64,000 nt of DNA, taken from positions 55,712,874-55,776,873 of the forward strand of contig OY759270.1 in the NCBI GenBank assembly GCA_963662155.1, given 5' to 3'. Shown here one piece after another: positions 12,561 to 25,500 of this stretch. Every line of letters begins with the position of its first letter. Position 1 is the stretch's first letter. The DNA is from Lamellibrachia columna. Its lineage: Eukaryota > Annelida > Polychaeta > Sabellida > Siboglinidae. The notes beneath the pieces are model-generated. The model saw only the letters and a program-made list of their open reading frames with translations, made no database searches and was not told the DNA's origin. The position numbers were made by a program, and so were the translations under genes.

Positions 12561-13460
12561 TCTTGAATAATCCATGCAAAATGTATGAACCAGTCCGCCT
12601 TAATCAAACGAGGTTGCATCGTTTTCTGTCGTTTCTTTCCGCGATCATCGCCTGCCGAAGTACATTTACAAATCATTTTAACCGATAGAAAACTGAAAAA
12701 CTGCGAGGAAATGAGCTCCCACATTTTACAGGTTATAATATTATTATTTTGTAGCTGCCCTGCAAACTTGCACAGAGAGCAATTAAATCATTGGCTTATC
12801 GCAGTGCAATTATAGATTTAGGGGGCACGAAAACAATTCCATGGGTGACGGGCAGCTATAATTCACAGGTTCACCATTGCTAACACGACAATGCGCCATT
12901 AACTTTTTCGCCAAATTGGTGAAGAATTTTTTTTAGCCAAATCTAATGTCATATACCAGTAGCACTTGCCTGGTTGATTTATAAACCGTTTGGAAATTTT
13001 ATGAAAATTTGCATTATCTATACATGTGTAACATTAAAATTCAGTGCTATTTTCATGAAAGTGACTAGTTGTAGGCTTTTGAATATGCTTTTAAAGAATT
13101 CCTTGTGTCTAGAAATGTAAGATTAGATAGACAAATCATGATTGTATCCCTGTAATTGACACAATTATGCCAAAAACTAGTTTTTCACTTGAAAATCAAA
13201 CTAACTTTTTAGCCCTAGTTTTTGCCCATTAAAAAAAATTGTATTTTCTTTCTCCGAACATATTTGGCCTATCAAATAAGATGGGAACCCTATGTATTTG
13301 AAACATTGACCTTTTTCCCAGCATCAGACTTTCGGTCGAGGTTCCTGAGGATTTTGGCACTATAGACGTTTCATTAATATTTCAGAACTTTATAATTTTC
13401 ATGACTGGTAGTAAAAAAGATAGAAGCACCTGTAAGAACTTGGACTCTTATGTTTGTTAG
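12561..13460. other. Sequence upstream of the importin alpha start; no clear promoter
   Basis: No CpG-rich or TATA-type promoter is obvious. The bases before the ATG read TATGTTTGTTAG|ATG, a plausible 3' splice site, so the transcription start and a 5' non-coding exon may lie further upstream. Confidence 0.4.
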
Positions 13461-13595
13461 ATGGCTGAGAATGGCAGTCCAGTGGCGAGCCACCGGCTGA
13501 AGGCCTACAAGAACAAGGGCATGGATGCACAGGAAATGAGAAGGAGACGGGAGGAGGAAGGGATACAACTGAGGAAACAGAAACGGGAAGAGCAG
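13461..13595 (+). CDS. KPNA1/5/6-like: Importin alpha coding exon 1 (residues 1-45)
   Basis: Begins at ATG ([20 protein letters not shown]) and ends REEQ|GTGGGG. It codes the first half of the importin-beta-binding helix. AG directly before the ATG suggests the exon may begin at or near it. A 16-bp array starts 63 bp after the donor. Confidence 0.93.
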
Positions 13596-16500
13596 GTGGG
13601 GCAGTGTTCTAAGACACTTTTTGTCAGTCTTGGAGCACACAGTAATGTTTAATGTTGTAATGTGTCACCGATGCAATGTGTCACCCATGTAATGTGTGAC
13701 CCTTGTAATGGGTCACCCATGTAATGTGTCACCCATGTATTGTGTGACTTTTATGTGCCACCCGTTAATGTGACTCTTATCCTTTTTAAATATTTCATGC
13801 TGAACTGACAAGACAGTATATATGTTAATCTTCATTTATTATTTTTAAGATCTGTACTATTAGTTACCTATACTTTCATCTAAGTAACCAGTATATTTAC
13901 ATTCACTGCTCACTCCTGCAAGACAGTCTAGACAGCTTTCATCTTCTAGTTCTGATCTACTTTTTGTTCCCAGAGTTGGGACTAATATTGGAACTAGGGC
14001 TCTCTCTGGTGCTGCACCAACTCGTTGGAACTCACTCCTTCTTAGTGTTAGATCAGTAGAAAATAATATACAGTTTTGCATTTAAAGACTTTAGTCCAAT
14101 AAAACAGCCGAACCATGTGCTAAAAGCTACATGTGCTGAAAGCTACATGTGCTAAAAGCTAAATGTGCTAAAAGCAGTTAGGGCCACATCATAGCACCAG
14201 AATACATAGCAAGACACCGCTACATAAATGACACGAGGAAGGAAGATCATAAATTGTGTCTGACTGCCCCTGGGAGCTGTGAACTGTTTCCTTGAAACAT
14301 ATGGGAAACTCCCACTGCCCCTGGGAGCTGTGAACTGTTTCCTTGGAACATATGGGAAACTCCCACTGCCCCTGGGAGCTGTGAACTGTTTCCTTGGAAC
14401 ATATGGGGAACTCCCACTGCCCCTGGGAGCTGTGTTGACATCCAAGACTGTACATTGTTTGTAGAGTATGTGTACATTGTTTGTAGAGTATGGCTCTGCC
14501 CACTGTCAAGTCACATCACTTGTGTTGACATCCAAGACTGTACATTGTTTGTAGAGTATGGTTCTGCCCACTGTCAAGTCACATCACTTGTGTTGACATC
14601 CAAGACATTACATTGTTTGTAGAGTATGGCTCTGCCCACTGTCAAGTCACATCATTTGTGTTGACATCCAAGACTGTACATTGTTTGTAGAGTATGTGTA
14701 CATTGTTTGTAGAGGTATGGTTCTGCCCACTGTCAAGTCACATCACTTGTGTTGACATCCAAGACTGTACATTGTTTGTAGAGGTATGGTTCTGCCCACT
14801 GTCAAGTCACATCACTTGTGTTGACATCCAAGACTGTACATTGTTTGTAGAGTATGGCTCTGCCCACTGTCAAGTCACATCATTTGTGTTGACATCCAAG
14901 ACTGTACATTGTTTGTAGAGTATGTGTACATTGTTTGTAGAGTATGGTTCTGCCCACTGTCAAGTCACATCACTTGTGTTGACATCCAAGACTGTACATT
15001 GTTTGTAGAGTATGTGTACATTGTTTGTAGAGGTATGGTTCTGCCCACTGTCAAGTCACATCACTTGTGTTGACATCCAAGACTGTACATTGTTTGTAGA
15101 GTATGACTCTGCCCACTGTCAAGTCATATAACTTGTGTTGACATCCAAGACTGTACATTGTTTGTAGAGTATGTGTACATTGTTTGTAGAGGTATGGTTC
15201 TGCCCACTGTCAAGTCACATCACTTGTGTTGACATCCAAGACTGTACATTGTTTGTAGAGGTATGGTTCTGCCCACTGTCAAGTCACATCACTTGTGTTG
15301 ACATCCAAGACTGTACATTGTTTGTAGAGGTATGGTTCTGCCCACTGTCAAGTCACATCACTTGTGTTGACATCCAAGACTGTACATTGTTTGTAGAGGT
15401 ATGGCTCTGCCCACTGTCAAGTCACATCACTTGTGTTGACATCCAAGACTGTACATTGTTTGTAGAGGTATGGTTTTGCCAACTGTCAAGTCACATCACT
15501 TGTGTTGACATCCAAGACTACATTGTTTGTAGAGGTATGGCTCTGCCCACTGTCAAGTCACATAATTTGTGTTGACATCCAAGACTGTACATTGTTTGTA
15601 ATCAAATTTGTAGAAGTATGGCTCTGCCCAGTGACAGACTATCAATCCATTCAAGGATTAATGAAATGGTTTTACTACATTCATGTGGGGGTGCAGTGGC
15701 TCAGTGGTTAGAGCGCTAGACTATCAGTCGAGAGGGAGGACGAGGGCTCGAGTCCACCATATTGCTGTTTCGAAGATTAGACAACTTTGTTCACGTTTGC
15801 CTGTGTATTTTGGAAGAAGAGACTAAAAGCCGTTGGTCCCTTGTACCTGGTCTCTATGTCAGAGGAAGTAAAACATCCGAAACACCTTCTGTGGACTCCA
15901 ACTCTCAACCACATGGGTCATGTTCCTTCTGTGGACTCCAACTCTCAACCACATGGGTCATGTTCCTTCTGTGGACTCCAACTCTCAACCACATGGGTCA
16001 TGTTCCTTCTGTGGACTACATCTCTCAACCACATGGGTCATGTTCCTTCTGTGGACTCCATCTCTCAACCACATGGGTCATGTTCCTTCTGTGGACTCCA
16101 ACTCTCAACCACATGGGTCATGTTCCTTCTGTGGACTCCAACTCTCAACCACATGGGTCATGTTCCTTCTGTGGACTCCAACTCTCAACTACATGGGTCA
16201 TGTTCCTTCTGTGGACTCCATCTCTCAACCACATGGGTCATGTTCCTTCTATGGACTCCATCTCTTAACCACATGGGTCATGTTCCTTCTGTGGACTCCA
16301 TCTCTTAACCACATGGGTCATGTTCCTTCTGTGGACTCCATCTCTCAACCACATGGGTCGTGTTCCTTCTATGGACTCCATCTCTCAACCACATGGGTCA
16401 TGTTCCTTCTGTGGACTCCATCTCTCAACCACATGGGTCATGTTCCTTCTGTGGACTCCATCTCTTAACCACATGGGTCATGTTCCTTCTGTGGACTCCA

Positions 16501-19500
16501 TCTCTTAACCACATGGGTCATGTTCCTTCTGTGGACTCCATCTCTCAACCACATGGGTCATGTTCCTTCTATGGACTCCATCTCTCAACCACATGGGTCA
16601 TGTTCCTTCTGTGGACTCCATCTCTCAACCACATGGGTCATGTTCCTTCTGTGGACTCCATCTCTTAACCACATGGGTCATGTTCCTTCTGTGGACTCCA
16701 TCTCTTAACCACATGGGTCATGTTCCTTCTGTGGACTCCATCTCTCAACCACATGGGTCATGTTCCTTCTATGGACTCCATCTCTCAACCACATGGGTCA
16801 TGTTCCTTCTGTGGACTCCATCTCTTAACCACATGGGTCATGTTCCTTCTGTGGACTCCATCTCTCAACCACATGGGTCATGTTCCTTCTATGGACTCCA
16901 TCTCTCAACCACATGGGTCATGTTCCTTCTGTGGACTCCATCTCTTAACCACATGGGTCATGTTCCTTCTGTGGACTCCATCTCTCAACCACATGGGTCA
17001 TGTTCCTTCTGCCACGAGTCTTGGCAGAAACATCCATCACATGACTCAATAAGTGCAGCCAACTCCAGGTCACATGAGACAAGATTGAATGAAAACAGCA
17101 TGCGTTATTAGTACTGTACATATTAACCATGAATTACAATAGTAACGTACACCATGGTAGAATGTACACCATGGTAGAATGTACACCATGGTAGAATGTT
17201 ATCTGTATTCTTTCAAGTTGTCCTGCTAAAATAACAATATTAATGTACTCCATGGTAGAATGTTATCTGTATTCTTTCAAGTTGTCCTGCTAAAATAACA
17301 ATATTAATGTACACCATGGTAGAATGTTATCTGTATTCTTTCAAGTTGTCCTGCTAAAATAACAATATTAATGTACACCATGGTAGAATGTTATCTGTAT
17401 TCTTTCAAGTTGTCCTGCTAAAATAACAATATTAATGTACACCATGGTAGAATGTACACCATGGTAGAATGTACACCATGGTAGAATGTACACCATGGTA
17501 GAATGTTATCTGTATTCTTTCAAGTTGTCCTGCTAAAATAACAATATTAATGTACACCATGGTAGAATGTTATCTGTATTCTTTCAAGTTGTCCTGCTAA
17601 AATAACCAAGTTCTAGGTTATATAGGTGGCTTCCACTGTGTTGAATGCTTGGTTGTTTTTTCAAATAGCGACACATTGAAACGTGTGGTGATTTCAGCTG
17701 TCAAAGAGGAGGAATGTTGCTGTACCAGCCGACGAGATGGATGAGATGTCTCAGCCTCTGCAGGACTCACTTGGGTCTTCTGGAGGCTTCAGGGTCAGTT
17801 TTGTCATCTCATATAACAGTTCTCTCAGTCATGACCTGATGTCTTCAACAACTCTCCATATACAGCGAGTCTCCCTCCATGTATAATGAGTCTCCATATA
17901 TAGCGAGTCTCCCTCCATGTATAATGAGTCTCTCCATTAATATAGTGAGTCTCCCTCCATGTATAATGAGTCTCTCCATATATATAGTGAGTCTCCCTCC
18001 ATGTATAATGAGTCTCTCCATATATATAGTGAGTCTCCCTCCATGTATAATGAGTCTCCATATACAGCGAGTCTCCCTCCATGTATAATGAGTCTCCATA
18101 TATAGCGAGTCTCCCTCCATGTATAATGAGTCTCCATATATATAGTGAGTCTCCCTCCATGTATAATGAGTCTCCATATATAGTGAGTCTCCCTCCATGT
18201 ATAATGAGTCTCTCCATATATAGTGAGTCTCCCTCCATGTATAATGAGTCTCCATATATAGCGAGTCTCCCTCCATGTATAATGAGTCTCTCCATATATA
18301 TAGTGAGTCTCCCTCCATGTATAATGAGTCTCTCCATATATATAGTGAGTCTCCCTCCATGTATAATGAGTCTCTCCATATATAGTGAGTCTCCCTCCAT
18401 GTATAATGAGTATCTCCATATATAGTGAGTCTCCCTCCATGTATAATGAGTCACTCCATATACAGCAAGTCTCCCTCCATGTATAATGAGTCTCTCCATA
18501 TATAGTGAGTCTCCCTCCATGTATAATGAGTCACCATATATATAGTGAGTCTCCCTCCATGTATAATGAGTCACCATATATATAGTGAGTCTCCCTCCAT
18601 GTATAATGAGTATCTCCATATATAGTGAATCTCCTTCCTTATATAATGAGTCTCTCCATATACAGCAAGTCTCCCTCCATGTGTGATGATCCTCTCCATA
18701 TATAGTGAATCTCCTTCCTTGTATAATGAGTCTCCATATATAGTGAGTCTCCCTCCATGTATAATGAGTCTCTCCATATACAGCAAGTCTCCCTCCATGT
18801 GTAATGAGCCTCTCCATATATAGTGAATCTCCTTCCTTATATAATGAGTCTCTCCATATATAGTGAGTCTCCCTCCATATATAATGAGTCTCCATATATA
18901 GTGAGTCTCCCTCCATGTATAATGAGTCTCCATATATAGTGAGTCTCCCTCCATGTATAATGAGTCTCCATATATAGTGAGTCTCCCTCCATGTATAATG
19001 AGTCTCCATATATAGTGAGTCTCCCTCCATGTATAATGAGTCTCTCCATATATATAGTGAGTCTCCATATATAGTGAGTCTCCCTCCATGTATAATGAGT
19101 CTCTCCATATATAGTGAGTCTCCTTCCTTGTATAATGAGTCTCTCCATATATAGTTAGTCTCCCTCCATGTATAATGAGTCTCTCCATAGATAGTGAGTC
19201 TCCCTCCATGTATAATGAGTCTCCATATATAGTGAGTCTCCCTCCATATATAATGAGTCTCTCCATATATAGTGAGCCTCCTTCCTTGTATAATGAGTTT
19301 CTCCATATATAGTGAGTCTCCCTCCATGTATAATGAGTCTCCATATATAGTGAGTCTCCCTCCATTTATAATGAGCCTCTCCATATATATAGTGAGTCTC
19401 CCTCCATGTATAATGAGTCTCTCCATATATAGTGAGTCTCCCTCCATGTATAAAGAGTCTCTCCATATATAGTGAGTCTCCCTCCATGTATAATGAGTCC

Positions 19501-22500
19501 CTCCATATATAGTGAGTCTATCTCCATGTGTAATGAGTCTCTCCATATATAGTGAGTCTCCCTCCATGTGTAATGAGCCTCTCCATATATAGTGAATCTC
19601 CTTCCTTGTATAATGAGTCTCTCCATATATAGTGAGTCTCCCTCCATGTATAATGAGTCTCTCCATATATAGTGAGTCTCCCTCCATGTATAATGAGTCT
19701 CTCCATATATAGTGAGTCTCCCTCCATGTATAATGAGTCACCATATATATAGTGAGTCCCCCTCCATGTATAATGAGTCTCTCCATATACAGCGAGTCTC
19801 CCTCCATGTGTAATGAGCCTCTCCATATATAGTGAATCTCCTTCCTTGTATAATGAGTCTCTCCATATATAGTGAGTCTCCCTCCATGTATAACGAGTCT
19901 CTCCATATATAGTGAGTCTCCCTCCATGTATAATGAGTCTCTCCATATATATAGTGAGTCTCCCTCCATGTGTAATGAGTCTCTCCATATATAGTGAGTC
20001 TCCCTCCATGTATAATGAGTCTCTCCATATACAGCGAGTCTCCCTCCATGTATAATGAGTCACTCCATATACAGCGAGTCTCCCTCCCTGTGTAATGAGC
20101 CTCTCCATATATAGTGAATCTCCTTCCTTGTATAATGAGTCTCTCCATATATAGTGAGTCTCCCTCCATGTATAATGAGTCTCCATATATATATAGTGAG
20201 TCTCCCTCCATATATAATGAGTCTCTCCATATATAGTGAGTCTCCCTCCATATATAATGAGTCTCTCCATATATAGTGAGTCTCCCTCCATGTATAATGA
20301 GTCTCCATATATAGTGAGTCTCCCTCCATGTGTAATGAGCCTCTCCATATATAGTGAGTCTCCTTCCTTGTATAATGAGTCTCTCCATATATAATGAGTC
20401 TCTCCATATATAGTGAGTCTCCTTCCTTGTATAATGAGTCTCTCCATGTATAGTGAGTCTGTCCATGTATAGTGAGTCTCCCTCCATGTGTAATGAGTCT
20501 CTCCATATATAGTGAGTCTCCCTCCATGTATACAAAGTCTCTATATATAGTCAGTCTCCCACCATGTGTAATGAGTCTCTCCATATATAGTGAGTCTCCC
20601 TCCATGTATAATGAGTCTCTCCATATATAGTGAGTCCCCCTCCGTGTATAATGAGTCTCTCCATATATAGTGAGTCTCCCTCCATATATAATGAGTCTCT
20701 CCATATTTAGTGAGTCTCCTTCCTTGTATAATGAGTCTCTCCATGTATAGTGAGTCTGTCCATGTATAGTGAGTCTCCCTCCATGTATAATGAGTCTGTC
20801 CATGATTAGTGAAAGAAGACAGATTCTGAATATAGCATGTATGGCAGGGGTAAATAATATTGGGCATCTGCATGTGGACAATCTGGGGAGATTTTGTGGT
20901 AAACTGTCAAGAGACTAATATAAAAAATTATAGGAAGTTTGTCTCGCGCATAGTGTCACATTGAATAAGTAATATCTGAGTAGGTATCTCCGTAGATATC
21001 TGTGATATCTTGGTTGCTTACAGGCGGAAGCCCTCAAAGACATGGTTCAAGCATTGTACAGTGAGAACGTAGAACATCAACTGGCAGCGACACAAAAGTT
21101 CCGCAAGCTGCTCTCCAGAGGTACTGATGCATCTCTGTGTCGTACTGATGTGTCTCTGTGTCATACTGATGCGTCTCTGTCGTACCGATGTGTCTGTGTC
21201 GAACTGACGCGTCTCTGTGTCTAACTTGACATTCATATGTATTTGTGATTCCAGACTTGCCAAATATTTTGGTTAAAATCCATATTTTTTACTTTACTTT
21301 ATACAGAAATTCTGTATAAAGCCATATAAATCCGTGTCACATTTTCATTGATTAAATCTGCCTGTAACATTCCTATTCTGATCGAGTATCACCATCTACA
21401 CGTGTATCAGGCTACAAAATATAATTTTTTTATGAATTCAATATGCACGGATATTTGCCCATGGGCAGGCTCACTTATGGCAAAGTTACAAGTTTGTTTT
21501 GTTGACAGTTTGCTAAACATTAGTCAGCAATATCGTTCACTGACGTTCAGGTCAACAATCTGTGCCATCTGTTTTCAGAACCTAATCCACCAATAGATGA
21601 AGTAATCCAGACGGGTATTGTGCCTCGCTTTGTTGAGTTTCTGCAGACAGAAGCCAACTGCACGCTACAGGTGAGAGCATCAAACACCATCAAACACTAT
21701 CCTGATCTCTCTCCCACATACAGTCAAGCCTTGTTATAACGCGGTGGTTGGGTCCATGCTTTCAGAATGTGTGATATGTGAGGCGCATTAGGTGGAACAC
21801 TGTCTGCCACCAGGGGAGCTAGTAAACATCAGCATTCTTCGCCTGCTGCAACAAGTCCAAGAATGCTGTCAAAGCTGCTGGCACTGTGTGCTGGCAGCAC
21901 TGTCTATACGTCAAGATGCAATTTATAGAGCTTATTAAATGAGTCAACTAGCGTCAGTGTGCATTATTTTTAAATGTCACACCCTGTTGAATGTTATAGT
22001 GAACAAAACACATGTATGTACAATGTTATGGAATATATTTGCTATGATGACGATGTACTGGACCAATAGGCCTACAAATTGAAAATAATAACCTGGATCT
22101 GAGCAGCTGAAATGTATATGAGTTAACACGCAGTATGAAAGCTGATTAAACATAGAAAACGACAATAGGTAGAATTAGTAATTGTTTCGCTTTGTCTTTC
22201 AACCGATCTCGACCGAAGCATAAATTCACGACACACCACATAACATCGATTAAAAGTTTCGTATGTAGATGACGAATTCATATTTTTATGCACCGGTAGC
22301 ACCTTGGGTTAGGCATTTGGCACATTGGTTTCGCATCGGAAAAACGATTTGCGATGCAATGAAGCATGCAGTTTCACCCTAGTGTTATATTGGTACTGCA
22401 TACTAAATTGCATTTAAGTTTCATATTCTTACGCGAGGCGTATTCGTGAATCTCGATTGCAATTTACAAACTGCCAAAGTGAAGCCAGCGACAGTGTCAA

Positions 22501-25500
22501 CAACTGATGCCGGGCGGCAGCACAAAACAACACGTCACCACTCGTTCATTGACATTGGTCACCTAAAGTTTATAGAGTGAAGCCAGCGACAGCGTCAACA
22601 ACTGATGCCGGGCGGCAGCACAAAACAACACGTCACCACTCGTTCATTGACATTGGTCACCTAAAGTTTATAGAGTGAAGCCAGCGACAGCGTCAACAAC
22701 TGATGCCGGGCGGCAGCACAAAACAACACGTCACCACTCGTTCATTGACATTGGTCACCTAAAGTTTATAGAGTGAAGCCAGCGACAGCGTCAACAACTG
22801 ATGCCGGGCGGCAGCACAAAACAACACGTCACCACTCGTTCATTGACATTGGTCACCTAAAGTTTATAGAGTGAAGCCAGCGACAGCGTCAACAACTGAT
22901 GCCGGGCGGCAGCACAAAACAACACGTCACCACTCGTTCATTGACATTGGTCACCTAAAGTTTATAGAGAATTGTCAAACAATTCTAAAACACGAAGAAT
23001 ACATCATGCAAAACAAGTGCTAGTTATGAAGTAGACCAGTGGTGATCATAGGCACAAGACCGCCCCTGAAAGACAGGCCCATTTGGCAGTTCCCCTGCCG
23101 GCAGAAAATCAGGGTCCATGACCGACCACCTTATATCTGAATTATAACGGGGCGCGGAATATCAAGGTGCAACTGTATTTTATTTTTGCAAAATTCTGCA
23201 AATGTTTTTTTGTGGCTGGCCAAATGTAGAAACAGATCAGAGCTCTTGTGTAATTCGGGTAAATGACACATGGTAGGTGGCATCACTGACAGAAAAATTC
23301 ATTAAAACTTGAAAATCTCCCTCCACGAGATCCCATGGGGGGATATCTCCCCCCATGCCGGCAGATCTTCCACTATGCCGCGAGATCTCTCACTGTTTGC
23401 TTTTGCCAACTTCGAAAGTCTGTACGTACAACAAAAGATGTGGTAGTGTCTGTTCAGATTCTGGTGGCCGGTTCTAGAACAAAACATCATGTTTGGTAAA
23501 CATTTTACTCAATTGTCCATAGAACAAGTACACAAGTTATCACTGTGCATGTCCATATTACCAGAGTAGGCTTTAGAACAAGTACACAAGTTATCACTGT
23601 ATGTACAGGTTACCAGAGTAGGTGTATCAGCAGGCTTTAGAACAAGTACACAAGTTATCACTGTATGTACAGGTTACCAGAGTAGGTGTATCAGCAGGCT
23701 TTAGAACAAGTACACAAGTTATCACTGTATGTACAGGTTACCAGAATAGGTGTATCAGCAGGCTTTAGAACAAGTACACAAGTTATCACTGTGTATGTAC
23801 AGGTTACCAGAGTAGGTGTATCAGTAGGCTTTAGAACAAGTAAACATGTTATCAGAGTAGGTGTATGAGTAGGCTTTAGAACAAGTACACGTTATCACTG
23901 TGTATGTACATATTACCAGAGTAGGTGTATCAGTAGGCTTTAGAACAAGTACACAAGTTATCACTGTGTATATACATGTTACCAGAGTACGTGTATCAGC
24001 AGGCTTTAGAACAAGTACACGTTATCACTGTGTATGTACAGGTTACCAGAGTAGGTGTATCAGTAGGCTTTAGAACAAGTACACAAGTTACCACTGTGTA
24101 TGTACAGGTTACCAGAGTAGGTGTATGAGTAGGCTTTAGAACAAGTACACAAGTTATCAGAGTAGGTGTATGAGTAGGCTTTAGAACAAGTACACGTTAT
24201 CACTGTGTATGTACATATTACCAGAGTAAGTGTATCAGTAGGCTTTAGAACAAGTACACAAGTTATCACTGTGTATGTACAGGTTACCAGAGTAGGTGTA
24301 TCAGTAGGCTTTAGAACAAGTACACAAGTTATCACTGTGTATGTACAGGTTACCAGAGTAGGTGTATCAGTAGGCTTTAGAACAAGTACACAAGTTATCA
24401 CTGTGTATGTACAGGTTACCAGAGTAGGTGTATGAGTAGGCTTTAGAACAAGTAAACATGTTATCAGAGTAGGTGTATGAGTAGGCTTTAGAACAAGTAA
24501 ACATGTTATCAGAGTAAGTGTATGAGTAGGCTTTAGAACAAGTACACGTTATCACTGTGTATGTACAGGTTACCAGAGTAGGTGTATGAGTAGGCTTTAG
24601 AACAAGTACACGTTATCACTGTGTATGTACATATTACCAGAGTAAGTGTATCAGCAGGCTTTAGAACAAGTACACAAGTTATCACTGTGTATGTACAGGT
24701 TACCAGAGTAGGTGTATCAGTAGGCTTTAGAACAAGTACACAAGTTATCACTGTGTATGTACAGGTTACCAGAGTAGGTGTATCAGCAGGCTTTAGAACA
24801 AGTACACAAGTTATCACTGTGTATGTACATGTTACCAGAGTACGTGTATGAGTAGGCTTTAGAACAAATACACATGTTATCACTACGTATGTACAGGTTA
24901 CCAGAGTAGGTGTATCAGCAGGCTTTAGAACAAGTACACAACTTATCACTGTGTATGTACATGTTTCCAGAGTAGGTGTATGAGTAGGCTTTAGAACAAG
25001 TACACAAGTTATCACTGTGTATGTACAGGTTACCAGAGTAGGTGTATCAGTAGGCTAGCTTTAGAACAAGTACACATATTATCACTGTGTATGTACAAAG
25101 GCAGGATCAGAGTTGAGTGTAGGACGGCCACATCCATGTGTAATGTGGCAGACTGCTCAGTGACTATCACTGTACGTAGCTATAAAACTATTGTGTTGTC
25201 ATTCCAGTTTGAGGCTGCATGGGCCTTGACGAACATCGCATCAGGCACGTCACTGCAAACCAGAATAGTCATTGAATGTGGTGCTGTGCCAATATTTATA
25301 CGATTGCTTGGCTCAGAGTTTGAAGACGTTCAAGAACAGGTTTGTTGTGTCTTTCATAATCACAGCTGCAGTTCTGTAGTATTATCAGCATTCACCTGTA
25401 CATTCTTTGTATCAGCATTCACCTGTACATTCTTTGTATCAGCATTCACCTGTACATTCTTTGTATCAGCATTCACCTGTACATTCTTTGTATCAGCATT

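Noticed and set aside
12410..12815. Small + strand frames (92 and 76 codons)
   Set aside because: No recognisable domain, and the minus strand over part of the region looks like a transposon relic; too short to support.
15686..15760. A tRNA gene
   Set aside because: A and B boxes are good, but the acceptor and anticodon stems do not pair properly and a non-tRNA body follows; better explained as a SINE head.
17825..19969. 714-codon open frame on the minus strand (and similar ones to 20881)
   Set aside because: It lies wholly in a minisatellite whose unit has no stop in any minus-strand frame; units change frame freely, so there is no coding constraint.
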